From Nonomuraea cavernae (GTDB taxonomy: Bacteria; Actinomycetota; Actinomycetes; Streptosporangiales; Streptosporangiaceae): a DNA stretch of 64,000 nt. The notes below the pieces were generated by a model. The model was not told the DNA's origin, ran no database searches, and saw only the letters and a list, made by a program, of their open reading frames with translations. Shown in pieces: positions 28,115 through 37,168 of this stretch. The DNA lies in the NCBI RefSeq assembly GCF_014646355.1, contig NZ_BMNH01000001.1, forward strand, positions 196,615 through 260,614, in the 5' to 3' direction. The position numbers were made by a program, and so were the translations under genes. The stretch's first letter is position 1. Each line of letters begins with the position of its first letter.

Positions 28115-30916
28115 ATGGCGAGCGGAGCCCTCGACTTCGATCCGTCGGTCGTCGACGCGCGCACCGTCGCCGAGTCGATGGGCACGGACCCCGAGCGGGG
28201 CCTGACCTCGGACGAGGCCGCCCGCCGGTTGGCGTCGGCGGGGCCCAACGAGATCACCTCCGCCAGGCCGGTGCCGAAGTGGCGCAAGTTCGTGGAGCAG
28301 TTCCGCGACCCGCTGATCTATCTGCTGTTCGCGGCGATCGTCATCTCGCTCGCGGCCTGGCTCATCGAGGGGGCCGAGGGCTGGCCGTTCGACGCCATCG
28401 TGATCACCATCATCGTGGTGCTGAACGCGATCCTCGGCTACTGGCAGCAGGCCAAGGCCGAGCACGCGGTCGAGGCGCTGCAACGGATGAGCGCCATCAC
28501 GGCGACCGTGCTGCGCGACGGCGTGCCGTCGCGGGTGCCCACCCGTGAGCTGGTGCCCGGCGACGTCCTGGTGCTGGGCGAGGGCGACACCGTGTCGGCC
28601 GACGCGCGGCTGCTGTCGGCCGCCACGCTGAAGATCTCGGAGGCCTCGCTCACCGGGGAGAGCGAGGCGGTGCTCAAGGACGCCCACACCCTGCCCGAGC
28701 CGGCGGCGCTCGGCGACCGGCTCGACATGGTGTTCAACGGCACCGCGGTCACCCAGGGCGTCGGCCGGGCGGTGGTGACCGCCACCGGGATGGCGACCCA
28801 GATGGGGCAGATCGCCGACCTGCTGCACGCCACCCGCGAGGACCCCACTCCGCTGCAGCGAGAGATCGCCCGGGTCGGCCGGATGCTCGGGATCGCGGTG
28901 ATCGTGATCGCCGTGGTGGTGATGGCCACGATCTTCCTGTTCTTCGGGGTCAACAGCGTCGATGACGTCGTCACCGCCCTGCTCCTCGGGGTGTCGCTCG
29001 CCGTGGCGGCCGTGCCCGAGGGACTGCCCACCATCCTGTCGGTGGTGCTCGCGCTGGGCGTCCAGCGGATGGCTCTGCACAACGCGATCGTCAAGAAGCT
29101 CTCCTCGGTCGAGACGCTCGGCTCGGCGTCGGTCGTCTGCTCGGACAAGACCGGCACCCTGACGAAGGGCGAGATGACCATCGGCCGGGTGGTGACCGCG
29201 TCGGGCGAGGTCATGGTGACCGGCGCGGGCTACCGGCCCGAGGGGCGGATGACGCACGACGGCGCGCCCTTGGAGGAGGGGAGCGTCCTGTGGCGTCAGA
29301 CCGCGTTCGTGCTGGTCGGCGGCAGTCTCGCGAACAACGCCACCCTGCGCGAGGAAAACGGCGAATGGCTGGTCCAGGGCGACCCGACCGAGGCCGCCTT
29401 CCTGGTCGCCGAGGCGAAGCTCGGGGCGAGTGACCGGCGTACGTCGAGATTTCAGCGGGTGGGCGAGATCCCGTTCACCTCCGAGCGGAAGATGATGACC
29501 AGCGTCGAGGCCGACGCCGAGCGGGCCGGCAAGCTGGCCGTGGTCGCCAAGGGCGCCCCGGACGTGCTGCTCCGGCGCTGCACGCACGTACGGGTCGGCG
29601 ACGCGGCCGAGCCGCTGGACGACGCCCGGCGGGCCCGCGTCCTGGACGACGTCGAACGCCTGTCCGGCGAGGCCTTCCGCACCCTGGGCGTGGCCTACCG
29701 GCGGCTGGAGGTGACCGAACCACCCGAGATGGACGAGTCGCTTGAGGAGAACCTCGTCTACGCGGGCATGGTCGGGATCATCGACCCACCGCGCCCGGAG
29801 GCGGCCGCGGCCATCGCCGAGGCGCACCGCGCGGGCGTCCGGGTCATCATGATCACCGGTGACCACCCCCGCACCGCGGCGCGGATCGCCGAGGACCTCG
29901 GCATCGTCGAGCACGAGGCGGTCGCCGTGTCGGGGGCGGAGCTGGACCGGCTGGACGAGGAGGGATTCCGCGAGATCGTCCGCCACAGGTCGGTCTACGC
30001 CCGGGTGACGCCGCACGACAAGCTGCGCATCGTCGACGCGCTCCAGGACGACCGCAGAGTGGTGGCCATGACCGGAGACGGCGTCAACGACGCGCCGGCC
30101 CTGAAGTCGGCCGACATCGGCATCGCGATGGGCCGCACGGGCACCGAGGTGACCAAGGAAGCGGCGAAGATGATCCTCGCCGACGACAACTTCGCCACCA
30201 TCGTGCGGGCCATCCGCGAAGGCCGCCACATCTTCCTGAACATCAAGAAGTTCCTGCGCTACCTGCTCTCCTCGAACATGGGCGAGGTGCTGACCGTCTT
30301 CCTCGGCGTCGTCCTCGCCGGGGTCATCGGCCTGTCACACGGCGAGGACACGATCGTGCTGCCCCTGCTGGCCACCCAGATCCTGTGGATCAACCTGCTG
30401 ACCGACAGCGCCCCGGCCCTCGCCATGGGCGTCGACTCGGAGATCGAGGACGTGATGAACCACCCGCCGCGTTCGCTGCGCGACCGGGTCATCGACCGCC
30501 GGATGTGGGCCGGCGTGATCGTGATCGGCCTCGCCATGGCGGTGGCGACGCTCGCCACCATCGACCTCTACCTGCCCGGCGGGCTGATCGAGGGCTCGCG
30601 GTCGCTGGACAACGCCCGGACGGCGGGCTTCACGGTGCTCGTGCTGGCCCAGCTGTTCAACGCCCTCAACGCCAGGTCCGAGACCGGCAGCGCCTTCCAG
30701 CGGCTGTTCGCCAACCCTTGGTTGTGGGGCGCCATCGGGCTTTCGCTGGTGCTGCAGATCGCCGTGGTCCACGTGCCCTTCCTCAACACCGCGTTCACGA
30801 CCTCGCCGCTCTCGTTCGAGCAGTGGCTGGTCTGCGTCGCGATGGCGAGCGCGGTGCTGTGGGTCAGCGAGCTGCGGAAGCTGATCCTGCGGCGGGCCGG
30901 CGCCCTGCCGGGCTGA
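28115..30916 (+). CDS. Cation-translocating P-type ATPase (Ca2+/SERCA-like, P2)
   Basis: 933 residues from ATG 28115, which has an AGGAGG ribosome site. It shows an N-terminal cation-ATPase domain, the actuator motif LTGESEAV, PEGLPTI in helix 4 (near residue 300), the phosphorylated Asp344 in SDKTGTLT, the nucleotide-binding KGAPDVLL, MITGDHPRTA and TGDGVNDAPALK. The C-terminal helices carry TQILWINLLTDSAPALAMG. PEGLP and this C-terminus place it with Ca2+, Mn2+ or related P2-type pumps. It would expel a divalent cation. It is full length and intact. Confidence 0.93.
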   Translation: MASGALDFDPSVVDARTVAESMGTDPERGLTSDEAARRLASAGPNEITSARPVPKWRKFVEQFRDPLIYLLFAAIVISLAAWLIEGAEGWPFDAIVITIIVVLNAILGYWQQAKAEHAVEALQRMSAITATVLRDGVPSRVPTRELVPGDVLVLGEGDTVSADARLLSAATLKISEASLTGESEAVLKDAHTLPEPAALGDRLDMVFNGTAVTQGVGRAVVTATGMATQMGQIADLLHATREDPTPLQREIARVGRMLGIAVIVIAVVVMATIFLFFGVNSVDDVVTALLLGVSLAVAAVPEGLPTILSVVLALGVQRMALHNAIVKKLSSVETLGSASVVCSDKTGTLTKGEMTIGRVVTASGEVMVTGAGYRPEGRMTHDGAPLEEGSVLWRQTAFVLVGGSLANNATLREENGEWLVQGDPTEAAFLVAEAKLGASDRRTSRFQRVGEIPFTSERKMMTSVEADAERAGKLAVVAKGAPDVLLRRCTHVRVGDAAEPLDDARRARVLDDVERLSGEAFRTLGVAYRRLEVTEPPEMDESLEENLVYAGMVGIIDPPRPEAAAAIAEAHRAGVRVIMITGDHPRTAARIAEDLGIVEHEAVAVSGAELDRLDEEGFREIVRHRSVYARVTPHDKLRIVDALQDDRRVVAMTGDGVNDAPALKSADIGIAMGRTGTEVTKEAAKMILADDNFATIVRAIREGRHIFLNIKKFLRYLLSSNMGEVLTVFLGVVLAGVIGLSHGEDTIVLPLLATQILWINLLTDSAPALAMGVDSEIEDVMNHPPRSLRDRVIDRRMWAGVIVIGLAMAVATLATIDLYLPGGLIEGSRSLDNARTAGFTVLVLAQLFNALNARSETGSAFQRLFANPWLWGAIGLSLVLQIAVVHVPFLNTAFTTSPLSFEQWLVCVAMASAVLWVSELRKLILRRAGALPG

Positions 30917-31090
30917 TCTCCCGGTCGCGTACGTCGCCGCCCGTCGGGCGGTGTGGCCGCCTCCGCCGAATTTCGCGCGTGCGCTCATTGATCCACAATG
31001 GTGAACCAAGACCACGAATAGATCGCGAAGTATCGGCGGCTTTACTGGGACCGATGCCCGCAAATCGCCCATTCGCCGTTTTCGGCAAGC

Positions 31091-31136
31091 AAACGGGTCG
31101 CGATTCGGACCTCGCTTATCTCCGATCGACCCGTTT
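31091..31136 (+). promoter_or_regulatory. Hairpin upstream of the 31-34 kb operon
   Basis: A perfect 10-base inverted repeat AAACGGGTCG (31091-31100) and CGACCCGTTT (31127-31136) extends inward imperfectly (ATTCGGA against TCCGAT). It lies 54 bases before the first gene of the operon, in a lower-GC stretch, and 175 bases after the P-ATPase stop. It may be the terminator of that gene, an operator or a leader structure. Confidence 0.5.
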
Positions 31137-31189
31137 ATGCGTCATACTGCAACTTGTCGGAAGTTACCGAGCATCGGCGGAGGTACCCC

Positions 31190-31660
31190 ATGGCTATGAC
31201 GGGCCGCCCCCCGGAAAGCGACATCGACGGATGGATTGAGTCCACCATTGAGGCATATCGACGTCGAGCGCGCAGGATATACCGAATGGGTCTACTATTC
31301 CGCGCGATTATCGTTGTCAGCTCACTTTTCGCCTTACTCCCGGACAGCGCGATTATTCAGTTCCCGTTCTACGCGCAGACGTACGGCCTGGCCACCACCC
31401 TCGCAGGGCTCGCCGGCGCGGCCTGCTTCCTGCTGGTGCGGAATCTCAAGCTCGCCGAGACCCTGCGACTGCTCGACGAGTCCATCACCTACCTCCAGGA
31501 CCAGTCCGTACGGCTGCTCACGCTCGACGGCCTGAGCCGTCAGGTGGCCGGAATCGAGATCCGCAAGGAGATTCGCCGGCGAGACTCCACCCTGCAGCGG
31601 TCGGCTCTCGACGGGCTGGAGAACCTGCCAGGGATCACTCCGCCGCAGAACGGTCCCTGA
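31190..31660 (+). CDS. Small two-helix membrane protein, first gene of an unfamiliar operon
   Basis: 156 residues from ATG 31190 (GGAGG six bases upstream). A polar N-terminus and basic helix (AYRRRARRIYRMG) precede two membrane segments (LLFRAIIVVSSLFALL and TLAGLAGAACFLLV). A long charged C-terminal helix follows, ending near IEIRKEIRRRDSTLQ. I recognise no family. The stop overlaps the ATG of the next gene (TGATG), so the products are likely needed together. The protein may be a membrane anchor for the next gene product. Confidence 0.75.
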   Translation: MAMTGRPPESDIDGWIESTIEAYRRRARRIYRMGLLFRAIIVVSSLFALLPDSAIIQFPFYAQTYGLATTLAGLAGAACFLLVRNLKLAETLRLLDESITYLQDQSVRLLTLDGLSRQVAGIEIRKEIRRRDSTLQRSALDGLENLPGITPPQNGP

Positions 31661-32694
31661 TGCACGCCTGCGTCGGTGTCATCGGAAAGGTGCCCGACCA
31701 CGAACTGAACGACTTGGTCAAGCTCCTGGAGGCCGACCTTCTGCCGATCGTCAATGGGATGCTGCTCGTCCTGTCTCCCGAGCGGTACATGCTGTGTTTC
31801 GACCAGATTCGCGGCTTCATTCGCAAGACTCCGGCTTGCCACTTCATCCTCACGATCGGCCCGTACAACCAGCCCCCGAGGCCTGTCTTCTACGATCTCT
31901 ACTCCCAGTTCGCGCAGCGCGGGGACGCCGGCCAGATCCTGATGTGCGCGCAGACGTACGCGCTCGATCTCGGCGCCTTCCGGCTCAGCCGCACCATGGA
32001 CTTCCCGCCTCTGGTGACCGGTTGGCTGACCAGCACCGAGTTGGTCGACACCATTTTCGGTCAAGCCGAGACGTCCACCCTCTGGTACAGCTCCTACAGC
32101 GTCAACTACGTCGACCCTCACGCGCGACTCGACGCGATGACGGATCGGTCGGAGGTCCCGTTCTGGTTCTCGCCCGCCGGATTCCTCTATCTCTCCCACC
32201 AGGCCGCGCTGATCAGGGCGTTCAAAATGAAGTCGCGGCGGATCGTGGTCTACTCACGGCTCGACCTGAACGACGAGCAGTTTCTCAAGTTGCTCTTCAC
32301 TTTCGAGGCGCTCGGCATCGAGCTCGAATTCGTCTACGACAAGGACCTGATCGAGTTCGCCGACGAGCAGGACATCGGGCCGATCAACATCTTCTCCCGC
32401 GCCGGCGACAACTCTTTCATCGTGATCAACCAGGAGCCGCATTACAGCGGCCGGCTCGAGGTCGCCCAGTCGATCCAGGAGGTGCAGAACGAGCTCATCG
32501 GCAGGCCTGGGGTCCACCATGACATCGACCGTTTCATGACCGCGTTCCAAGCCCTCATCGTCCGCAACGACAAACAGGACTGGCGACGGCGAGCGGCCAC
32601 CGCACGCGGTTTGTTCGAGAAGTTCGCGTCATATCCGACGCCGGTGCAGCAGGCGATTCTGGAAACCTATGTGGAAAGGTGGCGGTCCTTGTGA
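31660..32694 (+). CDS. Unrecognised 344-residue protein
   Basis: A globular, soluble-looking protein with alternating strands and helices (HACVGVIGKVPDHELN, FILTIGPYNQPPRP, RRIVVYSRLDLNDEQF, FVYDKDLIEF). I cannot place it in a family. No signal peptide, metal motif or nucleotide-binding loop stands out. The central RRIVVYSRLD...LGIELEFVYD layout suggests an alpha/beta fold. It is coupled to the upstream membrane protein (TGATG) and overlaps the dehydrogenase start (GTGA). With no assigned function, it is the core unknown of this operon. Confidence 0.8.
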   Translation: MHACVGVIGKVPDHELNDLVKLLEADLLPIVNGMLLVLSPERYMLCFDQIRGFIRKTPACHFILTIGPYNQPPRPVFYDLYSQFAQRGDAGQILMCAQTYALDLGAFRLSRTMDFPPLVTGWLTSTELVDTIFGQAETSTLWYSSYSVNYVDPHARLDAMTDRSEVPFWFSPAGFLYLSHQAALIRAFKMKSRRIVVYSRLDLNDEQFLKLLFTFEALGIELEFVYDKDLIEFADEQDIGPINIFSRAGDNSFIVINQEPHYSGRLEVAQSIQEVQNELIGRPGVHHDIDRFMTAFQALIVRNDKQDWRRRAATARGLFEKFASYPTPVQQAILETYVERWRSL

Positions 32695-33665
32695 AGCGTG
32701 TTCATATTCTCGGCCGAACCAATCTCAGCCCCACCGATCTGGGTAAGATCGGCGCCGTTTGCCGGCTGGTCACCTACGACCACAACGTGCCGCCCGACGC
32801 CACGGCCGAGGTGATCAGGCGGGCGGAGGCCGCAGAGATCATCGTGGTCAACGCCTTCACCCCCTTGTCCAAGGAGGTGGTGGCCGAGCTTCCGCGACTG
32901 CGGACCATCATCTCCTGCTCATCGGGGATCGACCACGTCGACATCGCGGCCTGTGGCGAGGCGGGCGTCAACCTGAGATGGTTCCCGGGTTTCTGCGCCC
33001 GCACGGTCGCGGAGAAGACACTCGCCTTCATCTTGATGGGCCTGAACCACCTGGTGCCCGCCATCGACAACGTGCGCCAGGGACGGTGGGACTATCTGGC
33101 GTTCCAGGGCCGCGAGGCCCGGGGCAGGCGGGTGGCCATCATCGGGCATGGCGCGATCGGCCGGATCCTGGCGGATCTGTGCGACGCCCTCGGATTCGCC
33201 GTCAGCACCGTCAACTCCCGCACCCCGGAGCCCGAGGTCAAGCGGGTCATCGCCGCCGCGCACATCATCTCCCTCCACCTGGACCTCAACGCGACCACCC
33301 GGCACTTTCTCGACCAGGACACCTGTGCGCTGTTCCAGAAGGACGTCGTGGTGGTGAACACCGCCCGAGGCGAGCTCATCGACGATGACGCCCTGGTCCG
33401 GCATCTCACCGCCAATCCCGCGTCATCCGCGTTCCTCGACGCGACGACCTTGGAGCCCATGCCCGCCGACCACCCCTACCGAAGTCTGCCGAACGTCGTC
33501 GTCACTCCGCACACGGCCTGGAACTCCGCCGAATCCGACGCCTACCTGGCCCGCGAGACGTTCGTCGCGGTCATGATGGCCATCGACTCGGGGTGGACCA
33601 CCCACACCGGTGAGGCCGGCTACCAGTTACTCGGCGGCCGGCTTGACCGGCCTCCCCTGTCATGA
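32691..33665 (+). CDS. D-isomer-specific 2-hydroxyacid dehydrogenase family protein
   Basis: 324 residues from GTG 32691, which overlaps the upstream stop. The family layout is clear: a split substrate domain, a Rossmann NAD motif IGHGAIGRIL (from 151), catalytic Arg226 in NTARGELID, Glu255 in TTLEPMP and His274 in TPHTAW. It would interconvert a 2-oxoacid and a D-2-hydroxyacid with NAD(H). It resembles phosphoglycerate/phosphonate-type members but is short and lacks an ACT domain. Its operon partners suggest a specialised pathway rather than serine synthesis. Confidence 0.9.
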   Translation: MKRVHILGRTNLSPTDLGKIGAVCRLVTYDHNVPPDATAEVIRRAEAAEIIVVNAFTPLSKEVVAELPRLRTIISCSSGIDHVDIAACGEAGVNLRWFPGFCARTVAEKTLAFILMGLNHLVPAIDNVRQGRWDYLAFQGREARGRRVAIIGHGAIGRILADLCDALGFAVSTVNSRTPEPEVKRVIAAAHIISLHLDLNATTRHFLDQDTCALFQKDVVVVNTARGELIDDDALVRHLTANPASSAFLDATTLEPMPADHPYRSLPNVVVTPHTAWNSAESDAYLARETFVAVMMAIDSGWTTHTGEAGYQLLGGRLDRPPLS

Positions 33666-34453
33666 GCCCACTCCACGCGGGAGGTCACGGATCCACGATG
33701 TCCGCCTTCTACGACCCTGAGGAATCGGAGTTCTACGGCCTGTGCGTCGAGGACCTGTTCCGGCGCCATCCGAAACTGCACAAGGTGTACGAGTTCGGCG
33801 TCGGATCCGGCGAGGCGGTGTGCGGTGCGCTACGCCGGGGCGGTTTCCTTGGGCAGGTGCACGGCTTTGAGATCGACGCGAGATCAGCGGACATCGCCCG
33901 TGACGTCGTCAGAGGCAGCGGGCTGGCTCACCGCTATCACGTCACGCACGCCGACTTCTTCACCGTGTCGCTGCCGGACAGCGAGCGAACGTGTGTGATC
34001 GCGAACCCTCCCTACCTGCCGCTGCTCGACGGGCAGCCACGGTATCCCCATCTGTCCGGAGGCGTCCGCGGCACCACCGTGAGCGAGCGGATCCTGTCGG
34101 CGGGCTTCGACACCGTGATGATGATGATCTCCTCGTACGCCGATCCGCGCTCTCTTCTCCACCATGCGATGAGGTGCGGCTACACCTTGACGAGTTGGAT
34201 GGTACGTCCCATCAGGATGGGCCGGTTCTCACGGCGACCGGCGGTGCATCGGCGCATTCGAGGCATGTCGCGCGCAGGAGCGGCCTTCGTGGCCGGCGAC
34301 ACCTATCTGCTCGCCGGAGGCATCTGGCGGCGATCGGCCGACTACTCGTACGACGAGACGGGCCATCTCGACCTGGTCATGACCCGCTTCGGGGCGTCCG
34401 GACCGGACGAGTTCGCACCCGGTCCGCCCCTGACGGACCGGATGGACGCGTGA
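33662..34453 (+). CDS. Class I SAM-dependent methyltransferase with NPPY motif
   Basis: 263 residues from ATG 33662, which overlaps the previous stop (ATGA); ATG 33698 is an alternative start. SAM motif I is VYEFGVGSGEAV, an acidic residue follows in HGFEIDAR, and motif IV is IANPPYLP. NPPY is typical of methyltransferases acting on planar amides or amines, such as PrmC-type Gln and adenine N6 enzymes. The rest does not look like PrmC, so the substrate is open. It is the last gene of the coupled operon, and it converges on ridA with 7 bases between. Confidence 0.85.
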   Translation: MSPLHAGGHGSTMSAFYDPEESEFYGLCVEDLFRRHPKLHKVYEFGVGSGEAVCGALRRGGFLGQVHGFEIDARSADIARDVVRGSGLAHRYHVTHADFFTVSLPDSERTCVIANPPYLPLLDGQPRYPHLSGGVRGTTVSERILSAGFDTVMMMISSYADPRSLLHHAMRCGYTLTSWMVRPIRMGRFSRRPAVHRRIRGMSRAGAAFVAGDTYLLAGGIWRRSADYSYDETGHLDLVMTRFGASGPDEFAPGPPLTDRMDA

Positions 34454-34460
34454 CCATGGC

Positions 34461-34841
34461 TCAGCCGGCGACGGCGAGAGCGTCGATCTCGACGAGCATG
34501 CCCGGGCCAAGGCCCACGAACACCGTGGTGCGGCAGGGGTGGGGCTCGCCGACGAGCTCTGTGTAGACGGCGTTCATCTCGGGGAAATGGGCGGCGTCGG
34601 TGAGGTAGACCCGCATCATGATGACGTCCTCGAAGGACGCCCCCGCCTCCGTCAGGACGGCGCTGAGGTTCTCCAGGGTTCTGCGGGTCTGCTCGGCCAC
34701 CCCGCCGGGGACGAGCGACCCTGTCTCCGGATCAATGCCCACCTGGCCGGCCAGGGCGAGCAGCGGTCCACGGCGAACGGCGTGGGAATAGGGGCCCACG
34801 GGAGCCGGAGCCTTCTTACTGACATATACTGCGGATTTCAT
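34461..34841 (-). CDS. RidA/YjgF-family enamine/imine deaminase
   Basis: 126 residues from ATG 34841 (AGAAGGAG ribosome site). The family features are PVGPYSHAV (15-23), LALAGQVGIDPETG (28-41) and the catalytic Arg104 in PCRTTVFVG, with Glu118 near the end. Such enzymes hydrolyse reactive 2-aminoacrylate-type imines from PLP enzymes; pathway-specific members occur in biosynthetic clusters. It sits between the NPPY methyltransferase and the glutamate-cysteine-ligase-like gene, which suggests a dedicated rather than housekeeping role (inference). Confidence 0.92.
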   Translation of the reverse strand: MKSAVYVSKKAPAPVGPYSHAVRRGPLLALAGQVGIDPETGSLVPGGVAEQTRRTLENLSAVLTEAGASFEDVIMMRVYLTDAAHFPEMNAVYTELVGEPHPCRTTVFVGLGPGMLVEIDALAVAG

Positions 34842-35019
34842 GTGAGACTCCTTCTGATTCTCTGTCGAAGTGAACACCATGGGTCGGAATGCGGGTCGAA
34901 AGAATCGCAGCCTAGCAGTCGAATATTTGCCGGGGCGGTCGATTTCTTACCGTGTTCATCGCCCAGCAGCTGGCCATCAAAACAGTCTTTTACGAGGAAA
35001 TGTCGCATATGATTGGCCA
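34842..35019. other. AT-rich intergenic stretch
   Basis: Lower-GC segment upstream of ridA. It must contain the ridA promoter and the end of the ligase transcript. No gene is seen. Confidence 0.5.
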
Positions 35020-36354
35020 TCACAAACTGTCCTTTATTCTAAAATGTCGTACATATCTGTCACATCGGCCGTCCCACCCGCGAAGGGTCCGTTCGGCATA
35101 GGTCAACCCGGAGTCGACGACTTCCTCCAGAGGCTCCAGCAGGCGTGCCGCGCCCGGCTTTTCGAGCCCTTGTGCCGCTCGCTCCTCAAGACCGTTCCTG
35201 GCCAGGCGGACGATCTCCACGGCCAGCTCGCGCATGGGCCGGCCACCGTACGTCGCCGCCAACCCGGCCACCTTCGTCTCGCCCGTCGCCGACACGTAGT
35301 CGCGCGGTGTGCTGCGGGAGAGCAACCCGCTCGCGGCGGCACGCGACGGCCGGTGATAGCTCAGCCCGGCCCATAACGCCGCCACGGCCGGCAGCGCCTC
35401 GGCGGGTGGACCGTCGGCGCCCCGGAGCTCCAGCGTTCTCCGCAGGCGTACGTCGGTCCAGATCTGATCGAGGTGCTGACGCCATGCCTCCGTGATCTGC
35501 TCGCTCGACATCCCGCGCTCACTCACGAGGTCACGGAAGGGAAGGTCCGGCCCCGGCTCGTACGTGCCGTTCGCCCTCCGGTAGATCATGGGCAGCCGGC
35601 CGGCCCAGTCGACGAACCCCGCTACGATCTCGTCGTCGGCCAGCCAGGCGGCGCGGAGCGGCCCCCATCGGACCGGTTCGGCCCGCTGCCACTGGTGCAT
35701 CCGGCGCGACAGCAGCCCGCTGGGCCGCCCCGCGAACAGCGGCGAGTTGACCAGGATCGCGTGTACGACAGGCGCCACCAGCGCCTGCATGCGGAGCTTC
35801 CGCGCGAGATCGACAGGGCCCAGGTAGTCGAGGGTGACCTGCGCCGAGAGATTGAGCGTCATCGCCTCATAGCCGGCGTGCGGAGCCACGCGCGCGTAGT
35901 GCGCCTTGAGCAGTTCCGCCCGGCGACGTGGCAGCCAGGTGATGTCCGCGCTCGTGTTGAACGGGAAGTTCCCTCCGGGCAGCAACGCGACGCCGTACTC
36001 AGCCGCCATGGCGGCCAGGCCGCCCAGGTCACGCCCGAGGCGAGTGGCCAGGTCGTGCACGGTGTCAGCCGGCGGGGAGGCGTACTCGATCGCGCCGCCC
36101 ATCTCCAGAGAGACGCACGCGCCGTCAGATCTGCGTACCGCCGTGACATAGCCGCTCTCCGCCGACGCCTCACCCGTCCACTCGTCGCGGACTCTCTCCA
36201 GCACCCTGCGCAGGCCTCGCTGTCCGGCGTACGGGACGCAACGCCCGGTGCGCTCGTCGACGGCGGCGAGCTCCACCTCCATGCCGACGCGTTCGCGATC
36301 CGTCCCCGCGAAGAAGGCGTTCGTGCGCAGAAGAAGGGGCAGATCCACAGCCAT
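35020..36354 (-). CDS. EgtA/GCS2-like glutamate-cysteine ligase family protein
   Basis: 444 residues with the carboxylate-amine ligase fold of GCS2/EgtA: VGMEVELAAVDERTG near residue 23, SLEMGGAIEYASPP with acidic metal/substrate residues, and GNFPFNTSADITWLPRRR. EgtA makes gamma-glutamylcysteine for ergothioneine, but no egtB, egtC, egtD or egtE is nearby. It lies four bases after the PhyH gene stop. Here it may join glutamate or another acid to an amine in a specialised pathway. ATP-dependent ligase chemistry is family knowledge; the role is inference. Confidence 0.87.
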   Translation of the reverse strand: MAVDLPLLLRTNAFFAGTDRERVGMEVELAAVDERTGRCVPYAGQRGLRRVLERVRDEWTGEASAESGYVTAVRRSDGACVSLEMGGAIEYASPPADTVHDLATRLGRDLGGLAAMAAEYGVALLPGGNFPFNTSADITWLPRRRAELLKAHYARVAPHAGYEAMTLNLSAQVTLDYLGPVDLARKLRMQALVAPVVHAILVNSPLFAGRPSGLLSRRMHQWQRAEPVRWGPLRAAWLADDEIVAGFVDWAGRLPMIYRRANGTYEPGPDLPFRDLVSERGMSSEQITEAWRQHLDQIWTDVRLRRTLELRGADGPPAEALPAVAALWAGLSYHRPSRAAASGLLSRSTPRDYVSATGETKVAGLAATYGGRPMRELAVEIVRLARNGLEERAAQGLEKPGAARLLEPLEEVVDSGLTYAERTLRGWDGRCDRYVRHFRIKDSL

Positions 36355-36358
36355 CGCC

Positions 36359-37168
36359 TCACGTGTGCTCGCGGGCGTGGATCCAGTAACTGTTGAGCAG
36401 CAGCCGCGAGCCCGAGATCAGTGGCGTGGCACGGTGCAGGCCGCGCCCGTCGAACAGGACGAGAGTCCCGGCGCCACCTGTGCAGACGACCTCCTCGTAG
36501 CCGCGATCCTGCTTGAGCTGGGCGACCTCGTGTGGCCAGAACGAGCCGAGAAACCAGCGGTCCTGATCGGTGCCGAATCCGCGTTCGTCGACGACGTAGT
36601 CGCGCGCGATCCGTGCCTCGGTCCACAACCGCCACAAACCTCGGTGGCTGCCACGGAGGTAGGTCATGGGTGCCTGCTCCGGACCGACCTCGTCGAGGTA
36701 GAGGAAGGCTTTGACGCGCTGTCTCCAGGTGTCCATGTGATAGTTGCGCTCGAACGATGGGAAGTCGCCGTAAACCACCTTGAGCCCAATGGTGCGCCGA
36801 TGCGGCACCGCTTCCACGGAGATGTAACCGCGGACCAGATCGCGCACGTCAGGATGCTCGAAGAAGGGGGAGAAATCTGCGATCCGATGCGCCTCCGGCA
36901 GGAAGTACGCGCGATCTCCTTCCGGAGATTCCTCGAACCGGTTGAGCTCGGGCACCGCGTCCCGCATCTCCTTGACCGTCTTCTCCGGCAGCAGGTCGGG
37001 GATGATGACGATCCCGTCGCGCCGCAAGGTGCGCAGATGCGGTTCGAGCTCGGACCGGACCGGGGCGGTGGTCAGCCTCCTGTAGTAGTCGATCCGGCGC
37101 GGCAGGAATCGCATGACGGACAGGACCCCGAAGAAATGCTGGTTGAGATAACCCTGAAGGGCGCTCAT
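36359..37168 (-). CDS. Phytanoyl-CoA-dioxygenase-like Fe(II)/2-oxoglutarate oxygenase
   Basis: 269 residues with the PhyH-type double-stranded beta helix. The iron triad is visible: His144 and Asp146 in NYHMDTW, and His245 in GLHRATPL. Arg255 is placed to bind 2-oxoglutarate. These enzymes hydroxylate or desaturate small molecules and are frequent in natural-product clusters. It is the first gene of the pair with the EgtA-like ligase, four bases ahead of it. The N-terminal region (NQHFFGVLSVMRFLPRRID) is longer than in minimal family members. Confidence 0.9.
   Translation of the reverse strand: MSALQGYLNQHFFGVLSVMRFLPRRIDYYRRLTTAPVRSELEPHLRTLRRDGIVIIPDLLPEKTVKEMRDAVPELNRFEESPEGDRAYFLPEAHRIADFSPFFEHPDVRDLVRGYISVEAVPHRRTIGLKVVYGDFPSFERNYHMDTWRQRVKAFLYLDEVGPEQAPMTYLRGSHRGLWRLWTEARIARDYVVDERGFGTDQDRWFLGSFWPHEVAQLKQDRGYEEVVCTGGAGTLVLFDGRGLHRATPLISGSRLLLNSYWIHAREHT

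Noticed and set aside
35020..36354. The ligase as part of an ergothioneine cluster
   Set aside because: No egtB, egtC, egtD or egtE homologue lies nearby; neighbours are PhyH and RidA.
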